This document shows positions 18,039 to 26,389 of a stretch of DNA of 50,824 bases, in pieces. A model generated the notes under the pieces. The model saw nothing but the letters and a program-made list of their open reading frames with translations. It made no database searches and had not been told where the DNA came from. A program made the translations under genes and the position numbers. Source of the DNA: Actinomycetes bacterium (lineage in GTDB: Bacteria; Actinomycetota; Acidimicrobiia; Spongiisociales; UBA5794); NCBI GenBank assembly GCA_024638645.1, contig JAHEJX010000016.1:1-50824 (forward strand), read 5' to 3'. Position 1 is the first letter of the stretch; every line of letters begins with the position of its first letter.

Positions 18039-18950
18039 CCCGTTCCACAGCCGTGAAAACAGATTCCGCGAGCCCGGCTTGGGCAGCTCTTCGAGCACCT
18101 GTTCGAGGTGGTCAGGTGGAAGATCTCCTACAAGGATGTAGGTGCTGCCTGTGGACTGCCAGGTGACCCACATCTCACCAGGGTTCACCAGCCGCTCGTA
18201 ACGGCGATTGTCGAACTCGAGGGCGGTGGAGTCGTCAAAGCGGTCGGAATCGGCTCGACCTTCGATCTGGAACAACGAGAACGAGAACAGCCCGTCCGAA
18301 TAGAAGCCCTGCAAGCTGTCATCGGGTGCTGCATACGCGTCGGCCAAGAAGTACCCGGCGGCGCCGGTTGGGAGGTTATGCCCGGTTGTCGGCAGCAGCA
18401 CTTCGTACTCGCCGGCATCGTGGTTGGAGCCCCCGTAGAGCTGGGCCGGAAGCCCGTTGACCTCGAGCATCGAAGTCAACCGGAAGAGCTTGCCGTCGCC
18501 GCCGTAGATCTCCGTGACCAGCGGCGTGCCCGTGGCGTCGTCGAACACCCGCCGCATCCGGAGCTCGCCGTTCTCGATGATGTCGATGGCGGTGGCCTGC
18601 CGGTCGAGGCGCCGGATCGCAGCCGCGGCGCCGATCGAATACTTGTCGGACATTTGGGCGGCGTTCCATGTGGAGACGGTTAGACCGCCGTCAACACCGG
18701 ACAGCTTGCCGTCACCGAAGAGCGCCTGGCCCTGCGAGTTCCCGACCATCATCAGCGAGCCGGCATGCTCAACATCAACGATCTCGAGCATCGTTTCACC
18801 ATCGAGGAATGTCACGACGATTTGTCGGCCTGAATAATCGGCTTCGGCGGCAGCCTCGACGAGCTCGGCCAGCTCATCGGCCGTCGCCGTGCCGAGCTGC
18901 ATTGCGAGCAGAGCAGTCGCGAGTCCCGAAATCAGGATGAGTCGCTTCAT
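18027..18950 (-). CDS. RseB/MucB-like periplasmic regulator of the sigma factor system
   Basis: A 307-aa secreted protein. Residues 1-25 are a cleavable signal peptide (MKRLILISGLATALLAMQL, cleavage near ATA-DE). The mature part has the LolA-like beta-sheet pattern of RseB/MucB N-terminal domains (YSGRQIVVTFLDGETMLEIVDVEHAGSLMMVG and RRVFDDATGTPLVTEIYGGDGKLFRLTSML). The C-terminal part resembles the smaller RseB domain. In RseB systems this protein shields the anti-sigma factor from proteolysis and senses envelope stress. The ATG at 18950 overlaps the anti-sigma stop as ATGA; a longer frame upstream is only the anti-sigma gene read in another frame. Its C-terminal codons form part of a terminator hairpin. 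Confidence 0.75.
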   Translation of the reverse strand: MKRLILISGLATALLAMQLGTATADELAELVEAAAEADYSGRQIVVTFLDGETMLEIVDVEHAGSLMMVGNSQGQALFGDGKLSGVDGGLTVSTWNAAQMSDKYSIGAAAAIRRLDRQATAIDIIENGELRMRRVFDDATGTPLVTEIYGGDGKLFRLTSMLEVNGLPAQLYGGSNHDAGEYEVLLPTTGHNLPTGAAGYFLADAYAAPDDSLQGFYSDGLFSFSLFQIEGRADSDRFDDSTALEFDNRRYERLVNPGEMWVTWQSTGSTYILVGDLPPDHLEQVLEELPKPGSRNLFSRLWNGLFG

Positions 18951-19597
18951 GGCGTAGCTCCGGGCGCATTGACCGGGACACCGCTCACACCGTCTTCGAC
19001 TGACAGCCGGACGTTGTGCTGATCGGCGAGCTGGTCGAGGTCGACTGCGGTCGGCTCGGGTCCCGAGGACGCCATATTGAATGTGATCAAGATCGCACCG
19101 ATGACTGCGGCCGCAGCAACGCCGAGCCGCCTGAGCGATGTGCGCTGATGATGCACCGGTAGCCGAGGGGCGATGGGTGTCGGTGGCTCGAGCCCCGGCA
19201 GAGAGCGAATGGCCGTGCGGGCGCCATCGAGATCCTGCAGCTCGAGCAGGCAGTCGGTGCACGTCTGCAGATGTTTGACGATCATTTGTTGCTCGTCGGC
19301 TGTCAGCTCGCCGTCGAGAAATGCGGAGAGTTCGGGCCCGTAGTGGGCGGCCGGCATCGCGCTCTCGGGGACTTGCAGCATCGGCATCATGCGAACTGCG
19401 GCCCTGGCTTCCTTCAGGTCGTGGAATTCCGCAATGCACTCCAGACAGTCGTTGAGGTGACTGACGACGAGATCGAGCTCACCAACGCGTAGCTCGCCGT
19501 CCAGATAGGCAGACAGCAGCTCCCCGATCGTGCATTCCACGTCTGCGTCGATATGGGTGGACACGTCGATCTCGTGGGTGTGGTTCACATCGGCCAT
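18947..19597 (-). CDS. Anti-sigma factor with two tandem zinc-finger-like domains
   Basis: A 216-aa membrane anti-sigma factor. Two similar modules follow each other: LLSAYLDGELRVGE...HLNDCLECIAEF (about residues 23-60) and LSAFLDGELTADE...HLQTCTDCLLEL (about 82-118). Each has the HxxxCxxC of the ZAS/zf-HC2 fold. A transmembrane helix (about 150-172, RLGVAAAAVIGAILITFNMA) follows, then a short extracytoplasmic tail. Its ATG lies 13 bases inside the sigma gene, giving stoichiometric coupling. ZAS anti-sigma factors normally carry one such domain, so the duplication is unusual. It should hold the sigma factor at the membrane until stress relieves it. Confidence 0.85.
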   Translation of the reverse strand: MADVNHTHEIDVSTHIDADVECTIGELLSAYLDGELRVGELDLVVSHLNDCLECIAEFHDLKEARAAVRMMPMLQVPESAMPAAHYGPELSAFLDGELTADEQQMIVKHLQTCTDCLLELQDLDGARTAIRSLPGLEPPTPIAPRLPVHHQRTSLRRLGVAAAAVIGAILITFNMASSGPEPTAVDLDQLADQHNVRLSVEDGVSGVPVNAPGATP

Positions 19598-20094
19598 GTC
19601 AACAACCCCCGAAGCTGCTTGCGCCCGCGATGGATGCGGCTGCGGACGGTACCCACCGGCGCGTCGATCGCGCTCGAGATCTCCTCGTAGCTGAGCCCGA
19701 CAACGTCGCAAAGCACGACGCACTCTCGAAACTCGAGCGGGATCTTGAGGAGAGCTGCCTGGACGTCATCCGATAGGCGCACAGAGGCGAGAACTTCGTC
19801 TGGAGATGGAGTCGAGCCGACGATGGCCCGGTCGTCTTCAGGCAGCTGTGTGGTTGGGCGCCGCTTCTTCTTGCGGACTTCGTCGAGGAAGGCATTGCGA
19901 GTGATTCGCCACAACCAACCTTCGAACGAGCCGGGCGTGTAGTTAGCCAAGCCTTTGCGTACTCGCAGTAGCACCTCTTGGACGAGATCAGACGCGTCGT
20001 CTGGATTCCCGGTGAGGCGATACGCGAAAGTGTAGATCTTCCGCCCATACCGTCTTGCTACGTCTTCCCATGTAGGGACGCGGTCTTCAGCCAT
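19585..20094 (-). CDS. ECF RNA polymerase sigma factor (SigE/RpoE type)
   Basis: A 169-aa ECF sigma factor. Region 2 has FAYRLTGNPDDASDLVQEVLLRV and GWLWRITRNAFLDEVRK (-10 recognition). Region 4 has LLKIPLEFRECVVLCDVVGLSYEEISSAIDAPVGTVRSRIHRGRKQLRGLL (-35 recognition helix). The ATG follows GGGGAGTA. It is followed by its anti-sigma and RseB-like genes and preceded by tatA, which recalls the mycobacterial sigE-rseA-htrA-tatB locus. A likely autoregulated promoter lies just upstream (20118-20143). The likely role is the envelope stress response. Confidence 0.9.
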   Translation of the reverse strand: MAEDRVPTWEDVARRYGRKIYTFAYRLTGNPDDASDLVQEVLLRVRKGLANYTPGSFEGWLWRITRNAFLDEVRKKKRRPTTQLPEDDRAIVGSTPSPDEVLASVRLSDDVQAALLKIPLEFRECVVLCDVVGLSYEEISSAIDAPVGTVRSRIHRGRKQLRGLLTWPM

Positions 20095-20117
20095 TACTCC
20101 CCAACTCCTAGGGATTT

Positions 20118-20143
20118 AACGACGGTCACGGAACGGAGGTTCC
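20118..20143 (-). promoter_or_regulatory. ECF-type autoregulatory promoter of the sigma operon
   Basis: On the minus strand GGAACC (20138-20143) is followed after 17 bases by GTT within CGTCGTT (20118-20124). These are the -35 and -10 elements recognised by SigE/RpoE-like sigma factors. The position about 25 bases before the start codon suggests that the sigma factor drives its own operon. The -35 is embedded in a small palindrome, GGAAC-GGAG-GTTCC. Confidence 0.6.
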
Positions 20144-20157
20144 CGCTAAATGAGGGT

Positions 20158-20328
20158 TTAGCTCGAAGCTTCGTCTTCGTCTTCGGAAGCGCCCTCTTCG
20201 AGCCCCTTGCGGAACTCCTTCGCCGATGCGCCCATAGACCGAGCGAGATCGGGAAGCTTGCGCGCTCCGAACAGCAGCACAACGACTGCAACGATTATCA
20301 GAAGTTCCGGCCAACCAAGAGAGCCCAT
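20158..20328 (-). CDS. tatA: Twin-arginine translocase subunit TatA
   Basis: A 56-aa protein, MGSLGWPELLIIVAVVVLLF followed by GARKLPDLARSMGASAKEFRKGLEEG and an acidic tail. It shows the whole TatA pattern: a short N-terminal transmembrane helix (about 5-20), the FGxxKLP hinge, an amphipathic helix (about 22-42) and a charged C-terminus. TatA multimerises to form the Tat pore for folded proteins. No tatC is in the window. A perfect TTGACA lies upstream (20361-20366) with a TAGAGT close to the ATG, so transcription may be nearly leaderless. It stands 63 bases upstream of the ECF sigma gene on the same strand. Confidence 0.88.
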   Translation of the reverse strand: MGSLGWPELLIIVAVVVLLFGARKLPDLARSMGASAKEFRKGLEEGASEDEDEASS

Positions 20329-20377
20329 ATGGGGACTCTAGCGGTGATTGGGAGGTTGGCTGTCAATGGGCGAGGAC

Positions 20378-20447
20378 GGTATCCGGTATCCGGTATCCGG
20401 TATCCAGTAGCCCGTACCGGATACGGGATACCGGATACCGGATACGT
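20378..20447. repeat. Large hairpin of GGTATCCG tandem repeats
   Basis: Four tandem GGTATCCG-like units (20378-20405) are followed by an 11-base centre and then four inverted GGATACCG units (20415-20445), with one mismatch across a ~27-bp stem. It fills the space between tatA and the downstream end of the minus-strand gene at 20452, so it may terminate that gene's transcript. It is the largest copy of the intergenic repeat family in this window. Confidence 0.7.
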
Positions 20448-20451
20448 GCTC

Positions 20452-21363
20452 CTACCCCATCGCTACTGAATCCACGAACGCTTGCAACCGTTCTCTGGTC
20501 ATGTACTTGACCTTGTCGTTGCGGCGTTCCTTCTCGTAGATGACATAAGGGCCGAACTTCGGGGTGAAGAGCATGCCGCGGTCGGCACCGGAAGACATGA
20601 ACTTCATCACAAAAGCGTCGACTGATCCCTCGTCGAGCTCCGGGTGAGAACCGGGGGCATGATCCACGAATTGCACAAACGTGGTCTTTCCGCTCTTGCG
20701 AGCTGTGCCCGTGCCGTCCGCGGACACCGCAACGTCGTAGCCGGCGGTGCGGAGGAGGCCGGAGATGAAATCTTGGAGGCTCATTCCGACGACGGTGCCA
20801 CTCGGCCCTGCGACCGACTCGATCACCTTGGCCGGAATCGAGAGCTCCTTGGACAGGGGTGGCAGGTCATCCGTGCCGCCTCGGTAGCCACTACTGCGAC
20901 CGAATTCCATCGCGTGGACCGCAGCCAAAGGGTCGTCAGTCGCCACGCTGCGGGCCCGCACGACGTCGTCGGCGCTTGGGACATCCATGTGGTCCATTTC
21001 CGCCGGAGACACAACGTCAACAGTCGTCACCGCCACTGCGGCGCCGTCCCGCTTGCCGTGGGCCGTTACACGTTTGACCTCCTCAACCGGCAAATGGTTG
21101 GCCTTCTCGTGGAAGACTCGCATGGCTTCGCGACCCATCAGGGCCTTGAGAACCGCATCCGCGCCTGCCGCCGGGATCTTCGTATCGAAGTACACGTGAG
21201 CGGTCTTGCCCTCGACCTTGAAGTCGACGTCGTGCAGTGCGGGTGCGTCGGTGGCGATCGCACCTGCGACCGACCGTGTGGGTATTCCCCCACTGCGGCT
21301 GCGGAGATATAGAACGATGGCGACCAGCACCACGATCGCGATGACAACGACTACCGGCAACAA
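20452..21363 (-). CDS. Membrane-anchored protein with a possible degenerate Mrr/PDDEXK-like C-terminus
   Basis: A 303-aa protein. Residues 1-21 form one transmembrane helix (MLPVVVVIAIVVLVAIVLYL) and the rest is cytoplasmic or extracytoplasmic. The C-terminal ~110 residues (LRTAGYDVAVSADG...TTFVQFVDHAPG...FVMKFMSSGADRGMLFTPKFGPYVIYEK...MTRERLQAFVDSV) follow the strand and helix order of Mrr-like restriction-endonuclease folds. The catalytic QxK position reads QFVDH, however, so cleavage activity is doubtful. The middle part matches nothing I recognise. The fold assignment is weak inference; the product is best called hypothetical. It lies between whiB and tatA on the same strand. Confidence 0.55.
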   Translation of the reverse strand: MLPVVVVIAIVVLVAIVLYLRSRSGGIPTRSVAGAIATDAPALHDVDFKVEGKTAHVYFDTKIPAAGADAVLKALMGREAMRVFHEKANHLPVEEVKRVTAHGKRDGAAVAVTTVDVVSPAEMDHMDVPSADDVVRARSVATDDPLAAVHAMEFGRSSGYRGGTDDLPPLSKELSIPAKVIESVAGPSGTVVGMSLQDFISGLLRTAGYDVAVSADGTGTARKSGKTTFVQFVDHAPGSHPELDEGSVDAFVMKFMSSGADRGMLFTPKFGPYVIYEKERRNDKVKYMTRERLQAFVDSVAMG

Positions 21364-21442
21364 GGCTCCTCCTCAAATCTCTCAGAGCAACCCTAAGGCT
21401 AGATGCCCTAGGCCATCTCCGAGAAAACGAAGCGCCTCTTTT

Positions 21443-21473
21443 CCGGATACCGGCTATAAATACCGGATACTGG
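21443..21473. repeat. Pair of CCGGATAC units between whiB and the next gene
   Basis: CCGGATACCGG and TACCGGATACTGG flank CTATAAA, immediately beyond the whiB stop codon. The units belong to the same family as those at 17847, 20378 and 36654. Confidence 0.6.
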
Positions 21474-21474
21474 T

Positions 21475-21756
21475 CTAGGACACCTTGCGCCGTTGCGCAT
21501 CGAGGGCACGCTGTCGTCTGATCTTGCGGCGCTCCCGTTCCGACATCCCTCCCCAGATGCCGAACTTCTCGCTGCTGACGATGGCGAACTCGAGACAGTC
21601 CGCCTGAACTGAGCATTCCCGACAGATCGACTTAGCCGTCCTGGTCGATGCGCCCCGCTCTGGGAAGAACAGATCTGGGTCCGCACCACGGCAATTAGCC
21701 AAGTCCTGCCAAGCGAGTTCCTGCGTACTGAGGACCTCGAGCAATTGGCTGAACAC
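21475..21756 (-). CDS. WhiB-family iron-sulfur transcriptional regulator
   Basis: A 93-aa Wbl protein, a family restricted to actinobacteria and their phages. Four cluster ligands are visible: Cys22, Cys45, Cys48 and Cys54 (NCRG then CRECSVQADC). The GIWGG turn (66-70) follows, then a basic C-terminal tail (ERERRKIRRQRALDAQRR) for DNA contact. The start is GTG with TAGGAGAT upstream. The protein resembles the WhiB2/WhmD-like group tied to cell division, but subgroup assignment is uncertain. A perfect 14-bp palindrome 16 bases before the start may be an operator. Confidence 0.92.
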   Translation of the reverse strand: MFSQLLEVLSTQELAWQDLANCRGADPDLFFPERGASTRTAKSICRECSVQADCLEFAIVSSEKFGIWGGMSERERRKIRRQRALDAQRRKVS

Positions 21757-21772
21757 GTTTATCTCCTACACG

Positions 21773-21786
21773 GTTGTAATTACAAC
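21773..21786. promoter_or_regulatory. Perfect 14-bp palindrome upstream of whiB
   Basis: GTTGTAATTACAAC is fully self-complementary, AT-rich in a GC-rich setting, and sits 16 bases before the whiB GTG. It is a plausible binding site for a dimeric regulator. The protein is not known. Confidence 0.5.
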
Positions 21787-21891
21787 TTTGTGATTCTTGC
21801 AAGCGGGCGCGCGGCTGTCAACCTGAAACCCTTGAAATATCACGGTTTTTCGCGAATACAGGCCCAGCGACCTACGCACGGGTGGCCAATT

Positions 21892-21920
21892 CGCACTGCG
21901 CGAGCGCCAACCTGCATAAT
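21892..21920 (+). promoter_or_regulatory. Possible sdhCAB promoter
   Basis: A TGC-extended CATAAT (21915-21920) resembles an extended -10 box 38 bases before the sdhC GTG. No convincing TTGACA-like -35 element is seen at the right spacing; the CGCACT at 21892 is weak. The leader includes an AAAGGA ribosome site. Confidence 0.35.
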
Positions 21921-21957
21921 GTGGAACCGAGCAACGCCGACCCTCGAAAGGACTGCA

Positions 21958-22695
21958 GTGACGGCCACGGGATCGAAGAACGAGTCCCCTGCGAAAGCGA
22001 AGCGGCCACTCCCCTGGCCCATCCGGTTCTACCAATCAGATGTCGGCAAAAAGTACGTGATGGCTATCACGGGCGTGGTCGGGCTCGGCTTCATCGTGTT
22101 CCACATGCTGGGCAACCTCCATGCATTCGAGGGATCGGATCAGCTCAACCACTACGCCGAAGGCCTGCGCGAAATCGGCGAGCCCATCGCTCCGAAGACC
22201 TTCCTACTGTGGATTGGGCGCCTAGGTCTACTGGCGGCCCTCGCCGGACACCTCCATGCCGCTTGGGCCCTATCTCGCAGCAACCAAAAAGCTCGCGGTG
22301 CTGTTGGTTACGAGGACCGCAACTACCTCGCCGCCAACTACGCCAGCAGGACAATGCGCTGGACCGGCATCATCATCTTGTTGTTCATCGTCTGGCACCT
22401 GGCGGATCTCACTTGGGGAGTTGGAGCTATCAACCCCGACTACGTGCGCGGCGAGGTCTACGCCAACCTCATTGCCAGCCTTGAGCGCTGGCCGGTGTTC
22501 CTCATCTATCTCACTGCGCAAGGCGCTCTTGCGCTACACATCTGGCACGGCGCCTGGAGCCTCTTCCAAAGCGTCGGCATCAACAACGCTCGCTTCAACC
22601 ATTGGCGACGCAACTTCGCGACAGCCCTCGCCGGCATAGTCGCGATCGGCTACCTGACGGTGCCGTTCGGAATCCTGTTCGGCATCATTCACTAG
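21958..22695 (+). CDS. sdhC: Succinate dehydrogenase cytochrome b558-type membrane subunit
   Basis: A 245-aa membrane anchor of complex II. After a basic N-terminus it has five hydrophobic helices (about residues 30-50, 75-95, 125-148, 175-195, 215-240). His residues suitable as haem ligands occur in [30 protein letters not shown] and ALHIWHGAW. This matches the single-subunit, two-haem b558 family (type B) and explains why no sdhD follows. I chose the GTG at 21958, which has AAAGGA nearby; longer upstream frames lack support and would prefix an unrelated stretch. It is followed after 11 bases by sdhA. Confidence 0.9.
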   Translation: MTATGSKNESPAKAKRPLPWPIRFYQSDVGKKYVMAITGVVGLGFIVFHMLGNLHAFEGSDQLNHYAEGLREIGEPIAPKTFLLWIGRLGLLAALAGHLHAAWALSRSNQKARGAVGYEDRNYLAANYASRTMRWTGIIILLFIVWHLADLTWGVGAINPDYVRGEVYANLIASLERWPVFLIYLTAQGALALHIWHGAWSLFQSVGINNARFNHWRRNFATALAGIVAIGYLTVPFGILFGIIH

Positions 22696-22706
22696 GGGGG
22701 CGTGCA

Positions 22707-24626
22707 ATGACGATCACTCTCGACTCAAAGGTCCCGGCTGGCGACATCGCAGAAAAGTGGGACAACCACCGTTTTTCGATCCGCCTGGTCAACCCAGCCA
22801 ACAAACGCAAGTACAAGGTCATCGTGGTTGGTACCGGCCTGGCAGGTGCGTCTGCCGCTGCAACCCTCGCCGAGCTGGGCTACGAGGTGGAAGCCTTCAC
22901 GTTCCACGACACGGCCCGACGGGCGCACAGCATTGCGGCACAGGGCGGTATCAACGCAGCCAAGAACTACCCAAACGACGGCGACAGCATCCACCGCCTG
23001 TTTTACGACACCGTCAAGGGCGGCGACTACCGCTCCCGTGAAGCCAACGTCTATCGACTCGCCCAGGTGTCCAACGAAATCATCGACCAGGCGACAGCTC
23101 AGGGTGTTCCATTTGCCCGCGACTATGGCGGCCTACTGGACAATCGCTCGTTCGGCGGTGCCCAAGTGTCGCGGACCTTCTATGCGAGGGGACAGACCGG
23201 ACAGCAATTGCTGCTCGGCGCATACCAGGCACTGGCCCGCCAGGTAGGCCTTGGGACTGTCAAGCTCCACACTCGGTCTGAGATGCTCGAGGTCGTCATG
23301 AAGGACGGCCGGGCCGCAGGGATCGTGACGCGTGACCTCACCACAGGCGAAGTTGCCAGCCACTCGGCCCATGCAGTCGTGTTGGCCACGGGCGGCTACA
23401 GCAACGTGTACTACCTGTCCACGAACGCCATGACATGCAACGTCACGGCAGCGTGGCGCGCCCATCGCAAGGGCGCCCTGTTCGCCAACCCGTGTTACAC
23501 CCAGATCCATCCCACTTGCATCCCGGCATCTGACGAGTTCCAGTCGAAACTCACGCTCATGTCCGAGTCACTGCGCAACGATGGCCGGATCTGGGTGTCG
23601 AAGACGGCCGACGACACCCGACCAGCAACCCAGATCCCCGAAGACGAGCGGGACTACTACCTGGAGCGGATCTACCCGTCGTTCGGCAACCTGGCGCCCC
23701 GCGATGTTTCCAGCCGCGCTGCGATGCGGATGATCGAGCAGGAAAAGGGCGTTGGCCCCCTCAAGAACGGGGTCTACCTGGACTTTGCAGACTCGATCAG
23801 CCGGCTCGGAAAAGACACCATCCAGGAGCGTTACGGAAACCTCTTCGAGATGTACCAAAGGATCACCGACGAGAACCCCTACCAAGTGCCGATGCGGATC
23901 TACCCGGCGCCCCACTACACAATGGGCGGGCTGTGGGTTGACTACAACCTGATGACCAACATCCCAGGGTTGTATTCCATTGGTGAGGCGAACTTCTCCG
24001 ATCACGGGGCCAACCGGCTGGGCGCCTCGGCGCTGATGCAAGGACTTGCCGACGGATACTTCGTGCTCCCTTACACAATTGGGGATTACTTGGCCGACTT
24101 CCTCAACACCACGCCGGTACCGACCACCGATCCTGTGTTCGTCGAGGCGGAGCAGGCGGTGAGCGATCACACTCGCAAGTTGCTTGATACCAAGGGCAGC
24201 CGCTCAGTCGAGTGGTTCCACCGGGAGCTCGGCAAGATCATGCTCGAGCATTGCGGCATGGCTCGGAGCCGACCCGGCCTGGAGAAAGCCTTGAGCGAGA
24301 TTCCGGCTCTGCGCGAGGAGTACGACAAGGACGTCCGGGTGCTGGGTGAGGCCGACGATCTCAACCAAGCCCTAGAGAACGCCGGGCGGGTGAGCGACTT
24401 CTTCGAACTAGCAGAGCTTATGTGCCAGGACGCACTGGATCGTGAGGAGTCGGCAGGGGGCCACTTCCGCGTCGAGTATCAGACGGAAGAGGGCGAAGCG
24501 AAACGCGACGACGTCAACTTCAGCCACGTCTCTGCCTGGGAGTATCAGCGGGGCGGCCCGGCGACGAAACACGCCGAACCTCTCGAATTTGAATACGTCA
24601 AGCTTGCCCAAAGGAGCTACAAGTAA
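22707..24626 (+). CDS. sdhA: Succinate dehydrogenase flavoprotein subunit
   Basis: A 639-aa FAD-binding catalytic subunit that oxidises succinate to fumarate. It has the dinucleotide motif [25 protein letters not shown] (about 38-62), the flavin-linked His in [15 protein letters not shown], catalytic HPTCIP, and a C-terminal capping and helical domain. The subgroup looks like the Wolinella/Bacillus-type ~640-aa enzymes that pair with a single b558 anchor. I chose ATG 22707 because it follows AGGGGGGCG and falls just after the sdhC stop. It overlaps sdhB by one base (TAATG). Confidence 0.93.
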   Translation: MTITLDSKVPAGDIAEKWDNHRFSIRLVNPANKRKYKVIVVGTGLAGASAAATLAELGYEVEAFTFHDTARRAHSIAAQGGINAAKNYPNDGDSIHRLFYDTVKGGDYRSREANVYRLAQVSNEIIDQATAQGVPFARDYGGLLDNRSFGGAQVSRTFYARGQTGQQLLLGAYQALARQVGLGTVKLHTRSEMLEVVMKDGRAAGIVTRDLTTGEVASHSAHAVVLATGGYSNVYYLSTNAMTCNVTAAWRAHRKGALFANPCYTQIHPTCIPASDEFQSKLTLMSESLRNDGRIWVSKTADDTRPATQIPEDERDYYLERIYPSFGNLAPRDVSSRAAMRMIEQEKGVGPLKNGVYLDFADSISRLGKDTIQERYGNLFEMYQRITDENPYQVPMRIYPAPHYTMGGLWVDYNLMTNIPGLYSIGEANFSDHGANRLGASALMQGLADGYFVLPYTIGDYLADFLNTTPVPTTDPVFVEAEQAVSDHTRKLLDTKGSRSVEWFHRELGKIMLEHCGMARSRPGLEKALSEIPALREEYDKDVRVLGEADDLNQALENAGRVSDFFELAELMCQDALDREESAGGHFRVEYQTEEGEAKRDDVNFSHVSAWEYQRGGPATKHAEPLEFEYVKLAQRSYK

Positions 24627-25387
24627 TGGACCTCAAGCTTCGAGTTTGGCGCCAGGGAGGTGCCGCAGGCCCAGGTGGCTTCAAAGAGTACGACGCCAAG
24701 GGCATCAGCGAGGAGGCCTCCTTCCTTGAAATGCTCGACATCGTCAACGAAGAGTTGACCATGGCGGGCGAAGAGCCGATCGCCTTCGACCACGACTGCC
24801 GCGAAGGCATCTGTGGAACTTGCGGCTTGATGATCAACGGCCAGCCGCATGGACCACAGCAAGGCACCGCCACGTGCCAACTCCACATGCGGAAGTTCAA
24901 CAACGGAGACACGATCGTCATCGAACCGTGGCGGGCGTTGGCATTCCCGGTCATCAAGGACCTGGTCGTGGATCGCAGCGCATTCGACCGCATTGTCGAA
25001 GCAGGCGGGTACATCAGCGTTGACACCGGTTCGGCCCCAGACGCCAACCTCACACCCGTACCCAAGGAGGCGGTGGACGCCGCCTTTGACGCTGCAGCCT
25101 GCATCGGATGTGGTGCTTGCGTCGCAGCATGTCCCAATAGCGCGGCGCAGCTGTTCACGGCGGCAAAGATCGGCCATCTGAACCTGCTCCCCCAGGGCCA
25201 GCCGGAGCGGCTCACAAGAACGGCAGCCATGGTCGACACGATGGAGGAGTACTTCGGGAGCTGCACCAACCACGGCGAGTGTGAAAGCGCCTGCCCTCAG
25301 GGAATCTCGCTGGACTACATCGCGCAAATGAACAGGGATTATCTGAAGGCGCAACTGGCCGACCTGAGGCGCTCTGGGCAGAAGTGA
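24626..25387 (+). CDS. sdhB: Succinate dehydrogenase iron-sulfur subunit
   Basis: A 253-aa electron-transfer subunit. The [2Fe-2S] ligands are Cys58, Cys63, Cys66 and Cys84 (CREGICGTC and TATC). The C-terminal ferredoxin-like half has [13 protein letters not shown] and [15 protein letters not shown] for the [4Fe-4S] and [3Fe-4S] centres. It starts inside the sdhA stop, so the three sdh genes form one translationally coupled operon, sdhC-sdhA-sdhB. Confidence 0.93.
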   Translation: MDLKLRVWRQGGAAGPGGFKEYDAKGISEEASFLEMLDIVNEELTMAGEEPIAFDHDCREGICGTCGLMINGQPHGPQQGTATCQLHMRKFNNGDTIVIEPWRALAFPVIKDLVVDRSAFDRIVEAGGYISVDTGSAPDANLTPVPKEAVDAAFDAAACIGCGACVAACPNSAAQLFTAAKIGHLNLLPQGQPERLTRTAAMVDTMEEYFGSCTNHGECESACPQGISLDYIAQMNRDYLKAQLADLRRSGQK

Positions 25388-25477
25388 TAGGTCGTATCAC
25401 GTATCACTAGCTTGCTGATGCCTGAATTGTGGCGTTCTCCACACCCATAGAATCGGCTCCTCACGTGAAAGGACCTG

Positions 25478-25867
25478 ATGTCTGTTCAATTTCTATCTCA
25501 AGACTACGTAGCTGCTGCTCAGGAGGCGCTTGACGGCCACGCCGGTTTCCAGGGCGCCATTGCGGGCAAAGAGCTTGCTCTCCAGTTCAAGGTGACGGAC
25601 ATGCCGGACGGGGGCGATCTCGACTACTACATCAACATCGCAGACGATGCGGCTGTGGTCGGGCTCGGCGAACTGGAAGACGGCGACGTCACGGTAACCA
25701 ACAGCTACGAAACCGCGGCCGCCATGTCCCAAGGCGAATTGAACACGCAGATGGCGTTCATGACGGGAAAACTCAAGGTGTCCGGGGAAATGGCAAAGCT
25801 GATGCTGAATATCGGCGCCATTACGGAAATGACGAACGCAATGAGCGAAGTAGACGCCGAGTATTGA
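25478..25867 (+). CDS. SCP2 sterol-binding-domain protein
   Basis: A 129-aa single-domain protein with the SCP-2 lipid-transfer fold: LALQFKVTDMPDGGDLDYYINIADDAAVV forms the beta sheet, and LNTQMAFMTGKLKVSGEMAKLMLNIGAI is the conserved MxGKLKVxGDMxKxM signature. It probably binds acyl-CoA, fatty acids or similar lipids in the cytoplasm. The start ATG follows GAAAGGACC. It lies 90 bases after sdhB and may be read through from it. Confidence 0.85.
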   Translation: MSVQFLSQDYVAAAQEALDGHAGFQGAIAGKELALQFKVTDMPDGGDLDYYINIADDAAVVGLGELEDGDVTVTNSYETAAAMSQGELNTQMAFMTGKLKVSGEMAKLMLNIGAITEMTNAMSEVDAEY

Positions 25868-25894
25868 GCGTCGCCCGCGACCACAAGTAGAAAA

Positions 25895-25912
25895 GGCGCC
25901 CCGCAGGGCGCC
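25895..25912. terminator. Bidirectional terminator between the SCP2 and HU genes
   Basis: GGCGCCC-CGCA-GGGCGCC is a perfect 7-bp stem. AAAA precedes it and CCTTC follows it, so it can serve both converging genes: minus-strand transcripts from hup exit into TTTT. Confidence 0.7.
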
Positions 25913-25938
25913 CCTTCAGTCGGTTCGGACTCGATTAC

Positions 25939-26214
25939 CTACTGGTTTACCTTGTCCTTCAGGGCCTTGCCGGCCTTGAAAGCTGGAACGTTCGACGCTG
26001 CAATTGGTACTGCTGCACCGGTGCGGGGGTTACGGCCCATCCGAGCCGCACGATGGCGGCGCTCGAACGTGCCGAAGCCCGTCAACTGGACCTTCTCGCC
26101 ACGCGAAAGCGCGGAACCGATGATCTCCAGGGTCGCATCAAGCGATGCGCCCGCTCCGGCCTTCGAATCTCCGGTCTTTCCGGCGATTGCGTCGACTAGC
26201 TCTGCCTTGTTCAC
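25939..26214 (-). CDS. hup: HU-family DNA-binding protein
   Basis: A 91-aa histone-like protein. The core reads MNKAELVDAIAGKTGDSKAGAGASLDATLEIIGSALSRGEKVQLTGFGTFERRHRAARMGRNPRTGAAVPI, with the GFGTFxxxxRxxRxGRNPxTG beta-arm signature. It lacks the Lys/Ala-rich C-terminal extension found in mycobacterial and streptomycete HupB. The start is GTG after an AGGAGGAGG ribosome site. It compacts and bends the chromosome as a dimer. Confidence 0.92.
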   Translation of the reverse strand: MNKAELVDAIAGKTGDSKAGAGASLDATLEIIGSALSRGEKVQLTGFGTFERRHRAARMGRNPRTGAAVPIAASNVPAFKAGKALKDKVNQ

Positions 26215-26256
26215 AAAAAACCTCCTCCTGTGTGCCCTTGGCCCACCAGGTCAGAA

Positions 26257-26270
26257 TTACACGCGTGTAA
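26257..26270. promoter_or_regulatory. Perfect 14-bp palindrome upstream of hup
   Basis: TTACACGCGTGTAA is fully self-complementary and lies 43 bases before the hup start, in the divergent space shared with the membrane-protein gene at 26390. It could be an operator for either gene. No cognate regulator can be named. Confidence 0.45.
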
Positions 26271-26389
26271 CCATACCCGGCCCCCTCAAATGCGGCAAGA
26301 ACCCTTGTGCCTCAAGGCCAATCGCGTTTTGGGCGCGGCACGGCGCGGATCGGTAGAGTGGCGGAAGCCGGAGGAAAGAGGACTGAGCT

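Noticed and set aside
18951-19439. N-terminal extension of the rseB-like protein
   Set aside because: The extra residues are the anti-sigma gene read in another frame; the signal peptide at 18950 marks the true start.
21757-21957. An in-frame upstream extension of sdhC
   Set aside because: The stretch contains the whiB promoter region and a palindrome, and its translation has no membrane or family pattern; the GTG at 21958 has a ribosome site.
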